Part shown: one piece after another, positions 16,874 to 25,575 of the stretch
How positions within the stretch are numbered: the stretch's first letter is position 1
Layout of the letters: the number at the start of each line of letters is the position of its first letter
Assembly: GCA_038254545.1 (NCBI GenBank)
Contig: JBBSGB010000010.1
Location: 1-64,000 of the forward strand
DNA from: CAHJXF01 sp038254545
Lineage (GTDB): Bacteria; Pseudomonadota; Gammaproteobacteria; Burkholderiales; Burkholderiaceae_D
Length of the DNA: 64,000 nt
Direction: 5' to 3'
The notes under the pieces: model-generated
Told to the model about the DNA's origin: nothing
Seen by the model: only the letters and a program-made list of their open reading frames with translations
Database searches by the model: none
Translations under genes and position numbers: made by a program

Positions 16874-17048
16874 GGGGAAAACTCCTAGAAAGAAATGGGA
16901 CAGAGATCTACTGCTGCGTGGTAGATAATGGCCTTCGATTGACAATTTATTGCGAGATAAGTCAGGATTCTTGTGCTATCTTTGCGAACCGGGCTAATTC
17001 TTGCTAGCACGGCTACATTTTTGTCGTAGGAAACAAATATTGTCAATC

Positions 17049-19073
17049 ATGGACGAAAATTGTCGCTCTCCCGACGGAGGCTGGATCGAGTCGCTATGCG
17101 ATTTGGATTACCAGCATGCCACATCGTTAATATCAAATCTGGATTCCATCGGTGCCGCGCGAGCGATACGCGGATTGCAGGATCTTGTCCGTTCCTATGT
17201 GGTGTCGCAATCTCCGAGTGGTGAAGCGCGAATTGCGCAAGTTGTTCGCATTTTGAAGGCGTTGCCGCAGATTGATTTTTACTCTTTAACTACGCCGTTT
17301 CTCATTGACTGCTGTTATTACTCCTCTCGTATTGGCAAAAACGCAGCGTGTATTTCCCTTGCTCTCGAATTGTTACCCCGGGCCGAGAAATGCGAAGACG
17401 AGTCGAATCAACGTCGTCTTCATAATATCCTTGGCGTTGCGTTCCTCAGCGACGCTGATTTTGTCACCTCGCTATATCACCTCGAATATGCTTTGAAAAT
17501 TGCATATAGGATTGGTGACAAATTCTTCGAGGCGGCTAGTCTGGCTAACAGTATGCTTGCCCTCAAGGAGCTTGGGCATTACCGCGATGCAATTAGAATT
17601 GCAACTCCTATATTGTCGCTTGATCTCGATACTGCACAGGCGAGGTCGCTTAAGTTCCAATACGCGGCGATTGGTTTGTTCTGCGCGCATCGGCTTCAGG
17701 ATCCTGAATTGGCCTTGCATTTCCTTGAAACCGGGAATGAATTACTTGCAACGTTTGATGTCGATCCGGTCTCAAAAGCCAACTACGAGTATTTTCGCGC
17801 TCTCTACTTGATAGATACTTTCGATCACGAAACTGCGGAAGATCTGATTAGCGCCGCGATACGAGCATTAGGACCGTCGAAGAATCCGCGCGTAGCGATT
17901 CTCCTCAAGATCCCCGAAGCCCTCTGCGAATGGGCGCACCGCGATGACGCCGGCTTCGCCTCCTCCCGCAAAAAGCTCCGCGAACTCTACGAGGTCACCA
18001 AGAAATCCCGCCTCTACCACGACGACGTGCTGCGTGCGTTGATGAAGGTTTACGGCAACGCGACCGACCAGGAAACGGCGAAGCTCGGAATGCGGTACGC
18101 GAAGGAGCTGGTCGAGTACACGACCGGCGTCAAACGCGCGAAGTTCTATCGGCAGCTTTCGGATCGTGGAGTCGAGCTCGATCCCGCTCCACCCAAGCTC
18201 GAATATCCGTTCGATCCTTTCGCCAATGTCCGGCAATGGCTCGCGCCGTCTTCCCACGACGACTATCCGGAGGGCAAGCCGACCGACGAGATCCACGGTC
18301 CCTCCACGCGCAAACGCAATGTCGCGAAGCACGAGGAACTGGCGGCAATCCACGAAGACCTCGCCAAGTTGCGTACCGACGCGATCCTGAAAGAGATCCG
18401 CAGCGTTGCCTACGACACCGCGGAAAACTGGGCGCTCGCAGCCGAGTTCTTCGACGACCAGACCGGCCAGCATTGTTTCCGCGTCGGGCACCTCGCCGGG
18501 ATGCTGGCGCGCGAGATCGGCCTCGAGAATTCCTATTGCGCACGAATAGAGCATGCCGCGCGCCTGCACGACATCGGCAAGATCGGCGTCAACGAGATGA
18601 TCTTGTTGAAACCCGGTCCGCTGGATCCATCCGAACTGACCGCGATGCGTGCGCATGCGGAGGTCGGCGCCTACATGCTGCAGGGCGCGAAGGATCCGGT
18701 GCTGCAGATGGCGGCGGTCATCGCCAAGCACCATCACGAATGGTGGAATGGCGCGGGCTATCCGTCCTCGCTATCGGATCGCCGCATCCCGCTGGCCGCG
18801 CGCATCTGCGCATTGGCCGACGTGTACGACGCGCTCACGCACGTGCGTCCGTACAAGGGCGCATGGCCGCATCGCGTCGCGGTCGAAGAGATGCTCAACC
18901 TTTCGGGCGTGCAATTCGATCCGCATCTCATGCGCCCGTTCCTCAAGGTGCTGGAGCGCTATGTCCCCGCTCTCGCCGAGGGACGCATTCCCGGTCTTCA
19001 TCAATTGAAGACCAACGGCCTGATCGCTTCCCGCAAGAAGCTGATGGAAACGATCTCGGGCTCGCAGTCCTGA
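17049..19073 (+). CDS. Helical-repeat/HD-GYP protein 2 (putative cyclic-di-GMP phosphodiesterase)
   Basis: A paralogue of the protein encoded at 9336-11282 with the same order: about 400 residues of TPR-like helices, a short linker, then HD-GYP. The HD-GYP part looks complete: H-D at 507-508 in LHDIGKIGV, HHEWWNGAGYP ending at 572, ADVYDALT and an intact RPYK. No signal peptide or membrane helix is seen. The ATG chosen has no nearby ribosome-binding site; a TTG nine nt upstream is spaced 8 nt from AGGA and may be the real start. The first 820 nt are AT-rich, and from about 17870 the same frame turns strongly GC-rich, as in the native genes. It converges on the permease gene, 16 nt away. Confidence 0.82.
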   Translation: MDENCRSPDGGWIESLCDLDYQHATSLISNLDSIGAARAIRGLQDLVRSYVVSQSPSGEARIAQVVRILKALPQIDFYSLTTPFLIDCCYYSSRIGKNAACISLALELLPRAEKCEDESNQRRLHNILGVAFLSDADFVTSLYHLEYALKIAYRIGDKFFEAASLANSMLALKELGHYRDAIRIATPILSLDLDTAQARSLKFQYAAIGLFCAHRLQDPELALHFLETGNELLATFDVDPVSKANYEYFRALYLIDTFDHETAEDLISAAIRALGPSKNPRVAILLKIPEALCEWAHRDDAGFASSRKKLRELYEVTKKSRLYHDDVLRALMKVYGNATDQETAKLGMRYAKELVEYTTGVKRAKFYRQLSDRGVELDPAPPKLEYPFDPFANVRQWLAPSSHDDYPEGKPTDEIHGPSTRKRNVAKHEELAAIHEDLAKLRTDAILKEIRSVAYDTAENWALAAEFFDDQTGQHCFRVGHLAGMLAREIGLENSYCARIEHAARLHDIGKIGVNEMILLKPGPLDPSELTAMRAHAEVGAYMLQGAKDPVLQMAAVIAKHHHEWWNGAGYPSSLSDRRIPLAARICALADVYDALTHVRPYKGAWPHRVAVEEMLNLSGVQFDPHLMRPFLKVLERYVPALAEGRIPGLHQLKTNGLIASRKKLMETISGSQS

Positions 19074-19089
19074 ACGACGCGACTCGCGG

Positions 19090-21630
19090 TCACGCTTCGC
19101 GCAAGGTTCGTAGCGGCGGTTCGTTCATCACGGGCCGCAAGCCAAGCCATCCACCAAGCAGCGCGAGCGCGATGCCCCCGGCAATGCCCAGCACCCACGC
19201 CATCGGGCCGAACGTCCAGGACAGCTCGAACGCGCGCGTTGCGAGCACCCATCCGATCGCGGTCGCGCCCGCCGCCGCCAGCAGCCCGGCCAAGGCCCCG
19301 ATCCCGAAGAACTCGGCCAATTGCGCCCGCGTCAATTGCTTTCGCGACGCGCCCAAGGCTCGCAGCAGCGCTGCCTCGCGGGTCCTTTCGTCGCGCGATG
19401 ACAGCAGTGCCGCATAGAGAACCAACACGCCCGCGACGAGTGTGAATACGAACAGGAACTCGACTGCCCGCACGACCTGATCGACGATGCCCTGCACCTG
19501 CTTGAAGATGGCGCTTGTGTCGATCACGGTGATGTTCGGAAAGCGCTGGACGAGCCGGTTCGTGAGTCCGGCATCCCCGTCGGGCAGATGGAACGCGGAG
19601 ATCCAGGTCTGCGCCATCGTGCCCAGCGTCGCCGGCGGAAAGATCACGAAGAAATTCACGTGCATCGAGTCCCAATCGAGCTTGCGAATACTGGTGACAC
19701 GCCCGTCTGCGTATGCGCCGGCGATATCGAAGCGCAGGCGGTCCTCGAGCTTGATGCCAAGCGACTTCGCGATCCCCTCCTCGATCGAGATCTCGCCGCT
19801 CGCATTGGGCGTGAACCACGAGCCGGCGACGACCTTGTTGTTGCCCGGCGGATCGGTCATGTACGAGAGATTGAACTCGCGATCGACCAGGCGCTGTGCG
19901 CGCTCGTCCTTGTAGTTGGTCGTGCCTATGGTCTTGTCATTGATCGCGACCAGACGTCCGCGAACCATCGGTTCGAAATCAAAGTTCGAAATCTTCGCGG
20001 CCTTGAGCGCGGCGACGAAGGCCTCACGCTGATCGGGCTGCACGTTGATCACGAAGCGGTTGGGTGCATCGGGCGGCACCGCGCGCCGCCATGCGGCCAC
20101 CAGGTCGGTACGCGTCACCGAAAGCAGCAGCAACGCCATCAATCCGATCGCAAGTGCGACTGTCTGCACGATCGTGTTGATGGGCCGGCGCTGCATCGAT
20201 GCGAGCGCGAAGCGCCACGATGCATCGAGCCGCGCGCCGTGTCGTGCGGCCGACAGCGCGCGCAGCACGACGAACGCGACGACCGTGAACACGGCGAACG
20301 CGCCAATGAAGCCCCCGAGCGTGATCGCACCAACCTTCACATCGCCCGCGCTCCACAAGGTCAACGCGGCGAACGACGCGATGCCAAGCAGGTATCCGAC
20401 GACCGCGCCCGCGCGCGGCAGGCCGACATCGCGGCGGAGCACGCGCAGTGGCGGGATGTGCCTCAGCTGCACGACCGGTGGCAGCGCGAAGCCGGCAAGC
20501 AACACGACACCGACCAGCAATCCCTGCAATGCGGGCCATCCCGATGGCTGCGGCAGGCTCGCTTCGAGCAGTGAAGACAGCAGCGCGACGAACACGAAAT
20601 GCGCGGCATAGCCGAGCACGACGCCGAGGACGGCGCCGGCAAACCCGACGATCAGGAACTCGGACACGTGGGTAATGAGCAAAGCGTTCTGCGTGACGCC
20701 TATGCATCGCATCACCGCCGTCGCGTCGAGATGCCGCTCGGTGAAACGTCGCGCCGCCAACGCCACCGCAAGCGCTGCGAGCATCGCGGTCAGCAAAGCG
20801 ACCAGCGCCAGGAAACGCTCGGCGCGATCGAGCGTGTTCCTGACTTCGGGGCGTCCGGCTTCGAGCGATTCGAGTTTCTGTCCGCGGGCGAGCCGCCCAT
20901 CGAGCCAGGTGCGAAACGCGGCGACGCGCTCGGGCGTTCCGGCGATCAGCAGGCGATGCGTTTCGCGGCTGCCGTTCTGGATCAGATGGGTCGCGGCCAG
21001 GTCGTCCATGCGCATCAGGACACGCGGCGCGAGGTTGACGAACGACAGGCCGCGATCCGGCTCCAGCGTGACGAGCCGGGAGATCGTGAAGCGCTTGTCG
21101 CCCAGATCGATTGCGTCGCCCACGCGCGCGTGCAACGCCGGCAACAACGCGGCATCCACCCACACCGTGCCCGCGCTCGGGAGCTGGCTCGTGACCGCAT
21201 CGGCCGCGCCCGGCGCGTCAGCGATCCGCAATGCGCCGCGCAGCGGATAACCGGGCGTGACCGCCTTGACCGACGTCAACTGCGTTGCCGGTTCCGCATT
21301 GGCAGCCGATGCCGCGGCCGGCGTCACAACCGACAAGGCCATGCTGGGAAAAACCACGGTCTCGGCCATCGTCAAGCCGCGGGACCCGGCCTCGCCGCGC
21401 AGGTTCTCGGCGATCGGCTTGTCGGAAATCAGGACGAGATCGGCGCCCAGCAATTGCGCCGCGTCGCGCTCCAAACCGGCGCGCAGGCGATCGATGAAGA
21501 AGCCGACGCTGGTCATCGCCGCGACCGCGACCACCAGCGACAGCACGAGCAGCCGCAACTCGCCTGCACGCCAGTCGCGCGTGAAGGCGCGCGCGCCCTG
21601 GCGCATCGAAAGAACGATGGATGCGATCAC
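19090..21630 (-). CDS. FtsX-like ABC transporter permease (YbbP type)
   Basis: The 846-residue membrane protein has one N-terminal helix, a long periplasmic region, several central helices, a second periplasmic region and three C-terminal helices. This duplicated MacB/FtsX layout is typical of YbbP-like permeases, which act with a YbbA-type ATPase. That ATPase gene is not in this window. The end REAALLRALGASRKQLTRAQ is the coupling region of this superfamily. The start is a GTG overlapping the glgX stop (GTGA), so it is translated from the glgX mRNA. The substrate is unknown. Pairing with glgX is unusual and probably reflects only transcriptional convenience. Confidence 0.83.
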   Translation of the reverse strand: MIASIVLSMRQGARAFTRDWRAGELRLLVLSLVVAVAAMTSVGFFIDRLRAGLERDAAQLLGADLVLISDKPIAENLRGEAGSRGLTMAETVVFPSMALSVVTPAAASAANAEPATQLTSVKAVTPGYPLRGALRIADAPGAADAVTSQLPSAGTVWVDAALLPALHARVGDAIDLGDKRFTISRLVTLEPDRGLSFVNLAPRVLMRMDDLAATHLIQNGSRETHRLLIAGTPERVAAFRTWLDGRLARGQKLESLEAGRPEVRNTLDRAERFLALVALLTAMLAALAVALAARRFTERHLDATAVMRCIGVTQNALLITHVSEFLIVGFAGAVLGVVLGYAAHFVFVALLSSLLEASLPQPSGWPALQGLLVGVVLLAGFALPPVVQLRHIPPLRVLRRDVGLPRAGAVVGYLLGIASFAALTLWSAGDVKVGAITLGGFIGAFAVFTVVAFVVLRALSAARHGARLDASWRFALASMQRRPINTIVQTVALAIGLMALLLLSVTRTDLVAAWRRAVPPDAPNRFVINVQPDQREAFVAALKAAKISNFDFEPMVRGRLVAINDKTIGTTNYKDERAQRLVDREFNLSYMTDPPGNNKVVAGSWFTPNASGEISIEEGIAKSLGIKLEDRLRFDIAGAYADGRVTSIRKLDWDSMHVNFFVIFPPATLGTMAQTWISAFHLPDGDAGLTNRLVQRFPNITVIDTSAIFKQVQGIVDQVVRAVEFLFVFTLVAGVLVLYAALLSSRDERTREAALLRALGASRKQLTRAQLAEFFGIGALAGLLAAAGATAIGWVLATRAFELSWTFGPMAWVLGIAGGIALALLGGWLGLRPVMNEPPLRTLREA

Positions 21631-23855
21631 TCGATCAACTCCTTCTCCAGCTTGTCGAATACACTTTGCGTCGCGCCGCGGGTTTGCGATGCGAACAACA
21701 GTACCGATCGACCCTTGACCTGATAGATGTCGTTCGCGGCGAACTCGGGAAGCTCCTCACGCACGGGCATGTTGGTGTCGACCAGGCACGTCCAGCAATC
21801 GCTGCCCGGGATGTCCGGCAATTTGAAATCGACCAGTTCGGGATGTGCGTTGAAGACCATGAGTATGGTCGCATCCGAAGCGAGCTTCCGGATGCCTGAC
21901 GCCTGCGCGCGACCGTCGATCAGCATGCCGAAACAGCGCATCTGCGGATCGCCCCATTGCGCGTCCGCGATCGGGATGCCCGCGGTAGTGAGCCACGTGG
22001 CATCGCGCACCTGGAGCGCCTCGTTCCATTGGCCATCGAACCAGCGCTGTCTATGCAATACCGGCAGCGTGTGCCGAAGCGCGATCAGCCGCGAGACGAA
22101 CGCGGTCAATGCACGGTCGTCATTACCGCGCCCTTCCCAATCGACCCAGCTGATCTCGTTGTCCTGGCAGTACGCGTTGTTGTTGCCCTGCTGCGTGCGC
22201 CCGAACTCGTCGCCGGCGACCAGAATCGGCGTGCCTTGCGCGAGCAGCAGCGTGGCCAGCAGGTTGCGCTTCTGGCGCTCGCGCAATGCTCGGATGCCCG
22301 CATCGTCGGTCGGCCCTTCGACGCCGCAGTTCCACGAACGATTGTTCGAGCTGCCGTCCTTGTCGTTCTCTCCGTTCGCATCGTTGTGCTTGTCGTTGTA
22401 GGACACCAGATCGTTCAAGGTGAAGCCATCGTGTGCGGTGATGAAGTTGACGCTGGCCCAGGGACGACGTCCGCGGTGATTGAATTTGTCGGACGAACCC
22501 GCCAGCCGCGTCGCGAGATCGGGCACGACACCCTCTTCGCCGCGCCAGTAGCTGCGCACGGTATCGCGAAAGCGATCGTTCCACTCCGCCCAGCCCGGCG
22601 GAAAGCCACCGACCTGATACCCGCCAGGACCCGTATCCCAAGGCTCTGCAATCAGCTTGACGGTCGAGAGGATCGGATCCTGGCGGCACGCGTCGAGAAA
22701 GCTGCCGCCTTCGTCGAAGCCATGCGGCTCACGGCCCAGGATGGTCGCAAGGTCGAAGCGAAAGCCGTCGACGTTCATCTCGGTCACCCAATAGCGCAGG
22801 CTGTCGGTGACCATCTGCAGCACGCGCGAATGCGAGAGGTTGAGCGTGTTGCCGGTGCCCGTGTCGTTGATGTAGTAGCGAGGGTCGTCCGGCATCAGGC
22901 GATAGTAGGACGCGTTGTCGATGCCGCGAAACGAAAGCGTCGCACCGCGTTGATTGCCTTCGGCCGTGTGGTTGTAGACCACGTCGAGGATCACTTCGAG
23001 GCCGGCGCGGTGCAGGCGATTGATCATCGTCTTGAACTCGGCGATGTTGTTATCTGAGAAAACGCGCGCGAAGTAGCGCGGGTCGGCCGCGAAGAAACCG
23101 ATGGTGTTGTAGCCCCAGTAGTTCGTCAGTCCCTTGCCGAGCAGCGTGCTGTCGTTCACGAAGGTATGGATCGGCAGCAATTCCACCGATGTGATGCCGA
23201 GTGCCACGAGATGCTCGACCACCGCGTCCTCGGTCAGCCCGGCGAAGGTACCGCGCCTGTTCTCGGGTACCGCGGGATGCCGCTTGGTATATCCGCGTAC
23301 GTGCGTCTCGTAGAAGATCACCTGGTCCCACGGAACGCGCGGCCGCGTCGGGTGCGTCCATTCGAACTGGGTATCGACCACCACGCACTTGGGCATGAAG
23401 GCCGCGCTGTCGCGCTCGTCGAAGCTCAGGTCCGCGTCATCACTGTGATCGTCGAGCCGGTAGCCGAACACCTCGGGCGACCATTTCAGTTCGCCGGCGT
23501 GAGCCCTGGCATACGGATCGAGCAGGAGCTTGTTCGGGTTGAAGCGATGGCCTGCCTTCGGATCGTAGGGTCCATGCACGCGATATCCGTAGATTGCGCC
23601 CGGCTTCACGTCGCGCACATGCACGTGCCAGACCTCGTCGGTGAATTCGGGTAGCGCGATGCGCTCGACTTCGTGTTCCCCCTCGGCATCGAACAGGCAC
23701 AGCTCGACACCCGTCGCATGCGCCGAGAACAGCGCGAAGTTGACGCCCTTGCCGTCCCATGTCGCACCCAGTGGATACGGCAGCCCTTCGGCGATGCGAT
23801 CGTCGTGACGGGCTTTCGCGTGGAGCTGGTGAACAGGCGTCGCGGCGTTCGGCAT
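21627..23855 (-). CDS. glgX: GlgX glycogen debranching enzyme
   Basis: GlgX cuts alpha-1,6 branches of phosphorylase-trimmed glycogen. The product (742 aa from the chosen ATG) has an N-terminal CBM48 part (LPYPLGATWDGKGVNFALFS) and a GH13 barrel. The nucleophile lies in VDGFRFDLA, the acid in LIAEPWD, and the transition-state Asp in TAHDGFTLNDLV. The chosen start agrees with the usual N-terminus; the frame stays open 27 codons further upstream, but that extension is Cys/Ser-rich and unlike the family. The ribosome-binding site is weak. It is followed directly by the permease gene. No other glycogen genes are in the window. Confidence 0.93.
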   Translation of the reverse strand: MPNAATPVHQLHAKARHDDRIAEGLPYPLGATWDGKGVNFALFSAHATGVELCLFDAEGEHEVERIALPEFTDEVWHVHVRDVKPGAIYGYRVHGPYDPKAGHRFNPNKLLLDPYARAHAGELKWSPEVFGYRLDDHSDDADLSFDERDSAAFMPKCVVVDTQFEWTHPTRPRVPWDQVIFYETHVRGYTKRHPAVPENRRGTFAGLTEDAVVEHLVALGITSVELLPIHTFVNDSTLLGKGLTNYWGYNTIGFFAADPRYFARVFSDNNIAEFKTMINRLHRAGLEVILDVVYNHTAEGNQRGATLSFRGIDNASYYRLMPDDPRYYINDTGTGNTLNLSHSRVLQMVTDSLRYWVTEMNVDGFRFDLATILGREPHGFDEGGSFLDACRQDPILSTVKLIAEPWDTGPGGYQVGGFPPGWAEWNDRFRDTVRSYWRGEEGVVPDLATRLAGSSDKFNHRGRRPWASVNFITAHDGFTLNDLVSYNDKHNDANGENDKDGSSNNRSWNCGVEGPTDDAGIRALRERQKRNLLATLLLAQGTPILVAGDEFGRTQQGNNNAYCQDNEISWVDWEGRGNDDRALTAFVSRLIALRHTLPVLHRQRWFDGQWNEALQVRDATWLTTAGIPIADAQWGDPQMRCFGMLIDGRAQASGIRKLASDATILMVFNAHPELVDFKLPDIPGSDCWTCLVDTNMPVREELPEFAANDIYQVKGRSVLLFASQTRGATQSVFDKLEKELIE

Positions 23856-24234
23856 GGATTGGCTCTTGGTCGATGGACTTGATGTGACAGCCACGCTGTC
23901 TGCGCGCAGGCATTTGCACGATGCGCATGCTCGCACCGTGTCGGCTCGCTCGACAAGGACCTGTCAGTCGATTACGGAAAATGACATCACGGCCGACGCG
24001 CTGTCCATCGAGCGTAGCGTCGTTGCGTGCCGAATTTCGGTACCATCGCGACACCATCATCGGGCGGGGAGAACGTCGTGCTTGCACGCTGGCAATTCTG
24101 TGTTACCACGGTGGTCGCCGTCGTCGCTCGATGAGTTGTGGAAGCGTGGATAACGGTCAATCCGAATCCGGCCTCCGCCGGCGGCGACTAGATCACGCTG
24201 GGCAAGTAAGCGTCGGCCCACGCACTCGCGATGC
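23856..24234. other. 379-nt intergenic region between divergent glgX and antiporter genes
   Basis: No conserved gene is seen here. A possible 18-codon leader frame on the plus strand (GTG at 24078, stop ending at 24134) has GGGGAG 5 nt upstream, encoding a hydrophobic peptide rich in Val. A short perfect palindrome ACCAC-G-GTGGT lies inside it. Promoters for both flanking genes must be in this region, but none matches the consensus well. Confidence 0.5.
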
Positions 24235-25551
24235 ATGATGGCGATATGGTTCATCGTCATCGGCGTCATCCTGATCGGGATGGCGTTGCTCGATTCGGTG
24301 GTCGATCGGTTGCCCTTGTCGAAAGGACTGATCTATCTGGCGATCGGAGTGTTGCTCGGCCCGGGTGTTCTGGATTGGCTCAGCCTGCACCCGGTGAACG
24401 ACGCGCCGACGCTCGAGGTGCTGTTCCTGGTCGCGGTGCTGGTGTCGCTGTTCACGGTCGGCCTCAAGCTGCGGACTTCGAGCACGCACTTCACCAAGAA
24501 CCTGTGGCGATTGCCGTTGCGCCTCGCGGGTCCCGCGATGCTGATCACGATCGCGCTGCTCGCCGGGTTCGGCGCACTGTTGCTCGGTCTGCCTTGGGGC
24601 GCCGCGATCCTGCTCGGCGCCATTCTCGCGCCGACCGATCCGGTGCTTGCGTCCGACATCCAGGTGCGTCATGAGGACGATCGCGACTACGCGCGCTTCG
24701 CATTGTCGGCCGAGGGTGGACTCAACGATGCGACCGCCTCGCCATTCGTGCTGCTCGGCCTGGGCTGGCTTGGCCTGCATGAGCTCGGCCAGGCGGGCTG
24801 GCAATGGATCGCGATCGACCTGGTGTGGGGCTCGGTCGCCGGCTTCGGCGTCGGATGGCTGTGCGGCCTGGGTGTGGGTGCGATCGTGCTGGTGCTGCGG
24901 CGGCGCTACAAGCAGGCCTACGGCCTCGAGGAATTCCTCGGCCTCGGACTGATCGCGTTGTCGTATGGAATTGCCGATGCGATCCACGCGATCGGCTTTC
25001 TGGCGGTGCTGGCCGCGGGGCTTGCGATGCGACGTTTCGAATCGCAGCACCTGAAGGGACAGGCGATCGCGTCGGTCGAAAAGCCGCTCGCCGAAAGTGA
25101 AGGCAAGGCGGCATTGCCACCCGAGGCACCGACCCACATGCTCGGCGACGTGCTCGACTTCAATCAGCGCCTGGAAAGCATCGTCGAGGCGGCGTCGGTA
25201 TTGATCGTCGGCGCGCTGCTTTCGGCCGGATACTTCAGCCTCGAAGGGCTGATGGTGGCGCTGGTGTTGTTCGTGTTCATCCGCCCGCTATCGGTCTATG
25301 CGGCGACGATCGGATCGAAATCGTCCGCGCGGCACAAGCGATTGATCGCCTGGTTCGGTATCCGCGGGGTCGGCACGCTTTACTACCTGATGTTCGCGAT
25401 CGATCGCGATCTTCAGCAGGGCCTGGTCCATCGCGTGATGCCGATCGTGCTGACCGTCGTCGCAACGTCGATCGTGATTCACGGCATCTCGGCCACGCCG
25501 ATGATGGAGCACTATGAGCGCAGCAAACGGCGCCGACGCGGGGCGGCCTGA
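24235..25551 (+). CDS. CPA1-type cation/proton antiporter
   Basis: The 438-residue protein has about 12 hydrophobic segments from residue 3 onward and the motif APTDPVLASD (about 136-145), which holds transport-site residues in CPA1 Na+/H+ exchangers. A second conserved segment, SAEGGLNDATASPF, follows, and IAWFGIRGVGTLYYL is near the C-terminus. It probably exchanges Na+ or K+ for H+ across the inner membrane. The cytosolic loop near 280-300 is charged. Two ATGs occur in a row at the start; no good ribosome-binding site is visible. It stands alone and converges on uvrC. Confidence 0.88.
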   Translation: MMAIWFIVIGVILIGMALLDSVVDRLPLSKGLIYLAIGVLLGPGVLDWLSLHPVNDAPTLEVLFLVAVLVSLFTVGLKLRTSSTHFTKNLWRLPLRLAGPAMLITIALLAGFGALLLGLPWGAAILLGAILAPTDPVLASDIQVRHEDDRDYARFALSAEGGLNDATASPFVLLGLGWLGLHELGQAGWQWIAIDLVWGSVAGFGVGWLCGLGVGAIVLVLRRRYKQAYGLEEFLGLGLIALSYGIADAIHAIGFLAVLAAGLAMRRFESQHLKGQAIASVEKPLAESEGKAALPPEAPTHMLGDVLDFNQRLESIVEAASVLIVGALLSAGYFSLEGLMVALVLFVFIRPLSVYAATIGSKSSARHKRLIAWFGIRGVGTLYYLMFAIDRDLQQGLVHRVMPIVLTVVATSIVIHGISATPMMEHYERSKRRRRGAA

Positions 25552-25575
25552 GCGCGTCTTCACCACGTGTGTCGA

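Noticed and set aside
16874..17048. TTGACA at 16939 as a promoter for HD-GYP 2 or the peptide
   Set aside because: No acceptable -10 lies 16-18 nt from it in either direction. The region is AT-rich and probably contains the promoters, but they cannot be placed.
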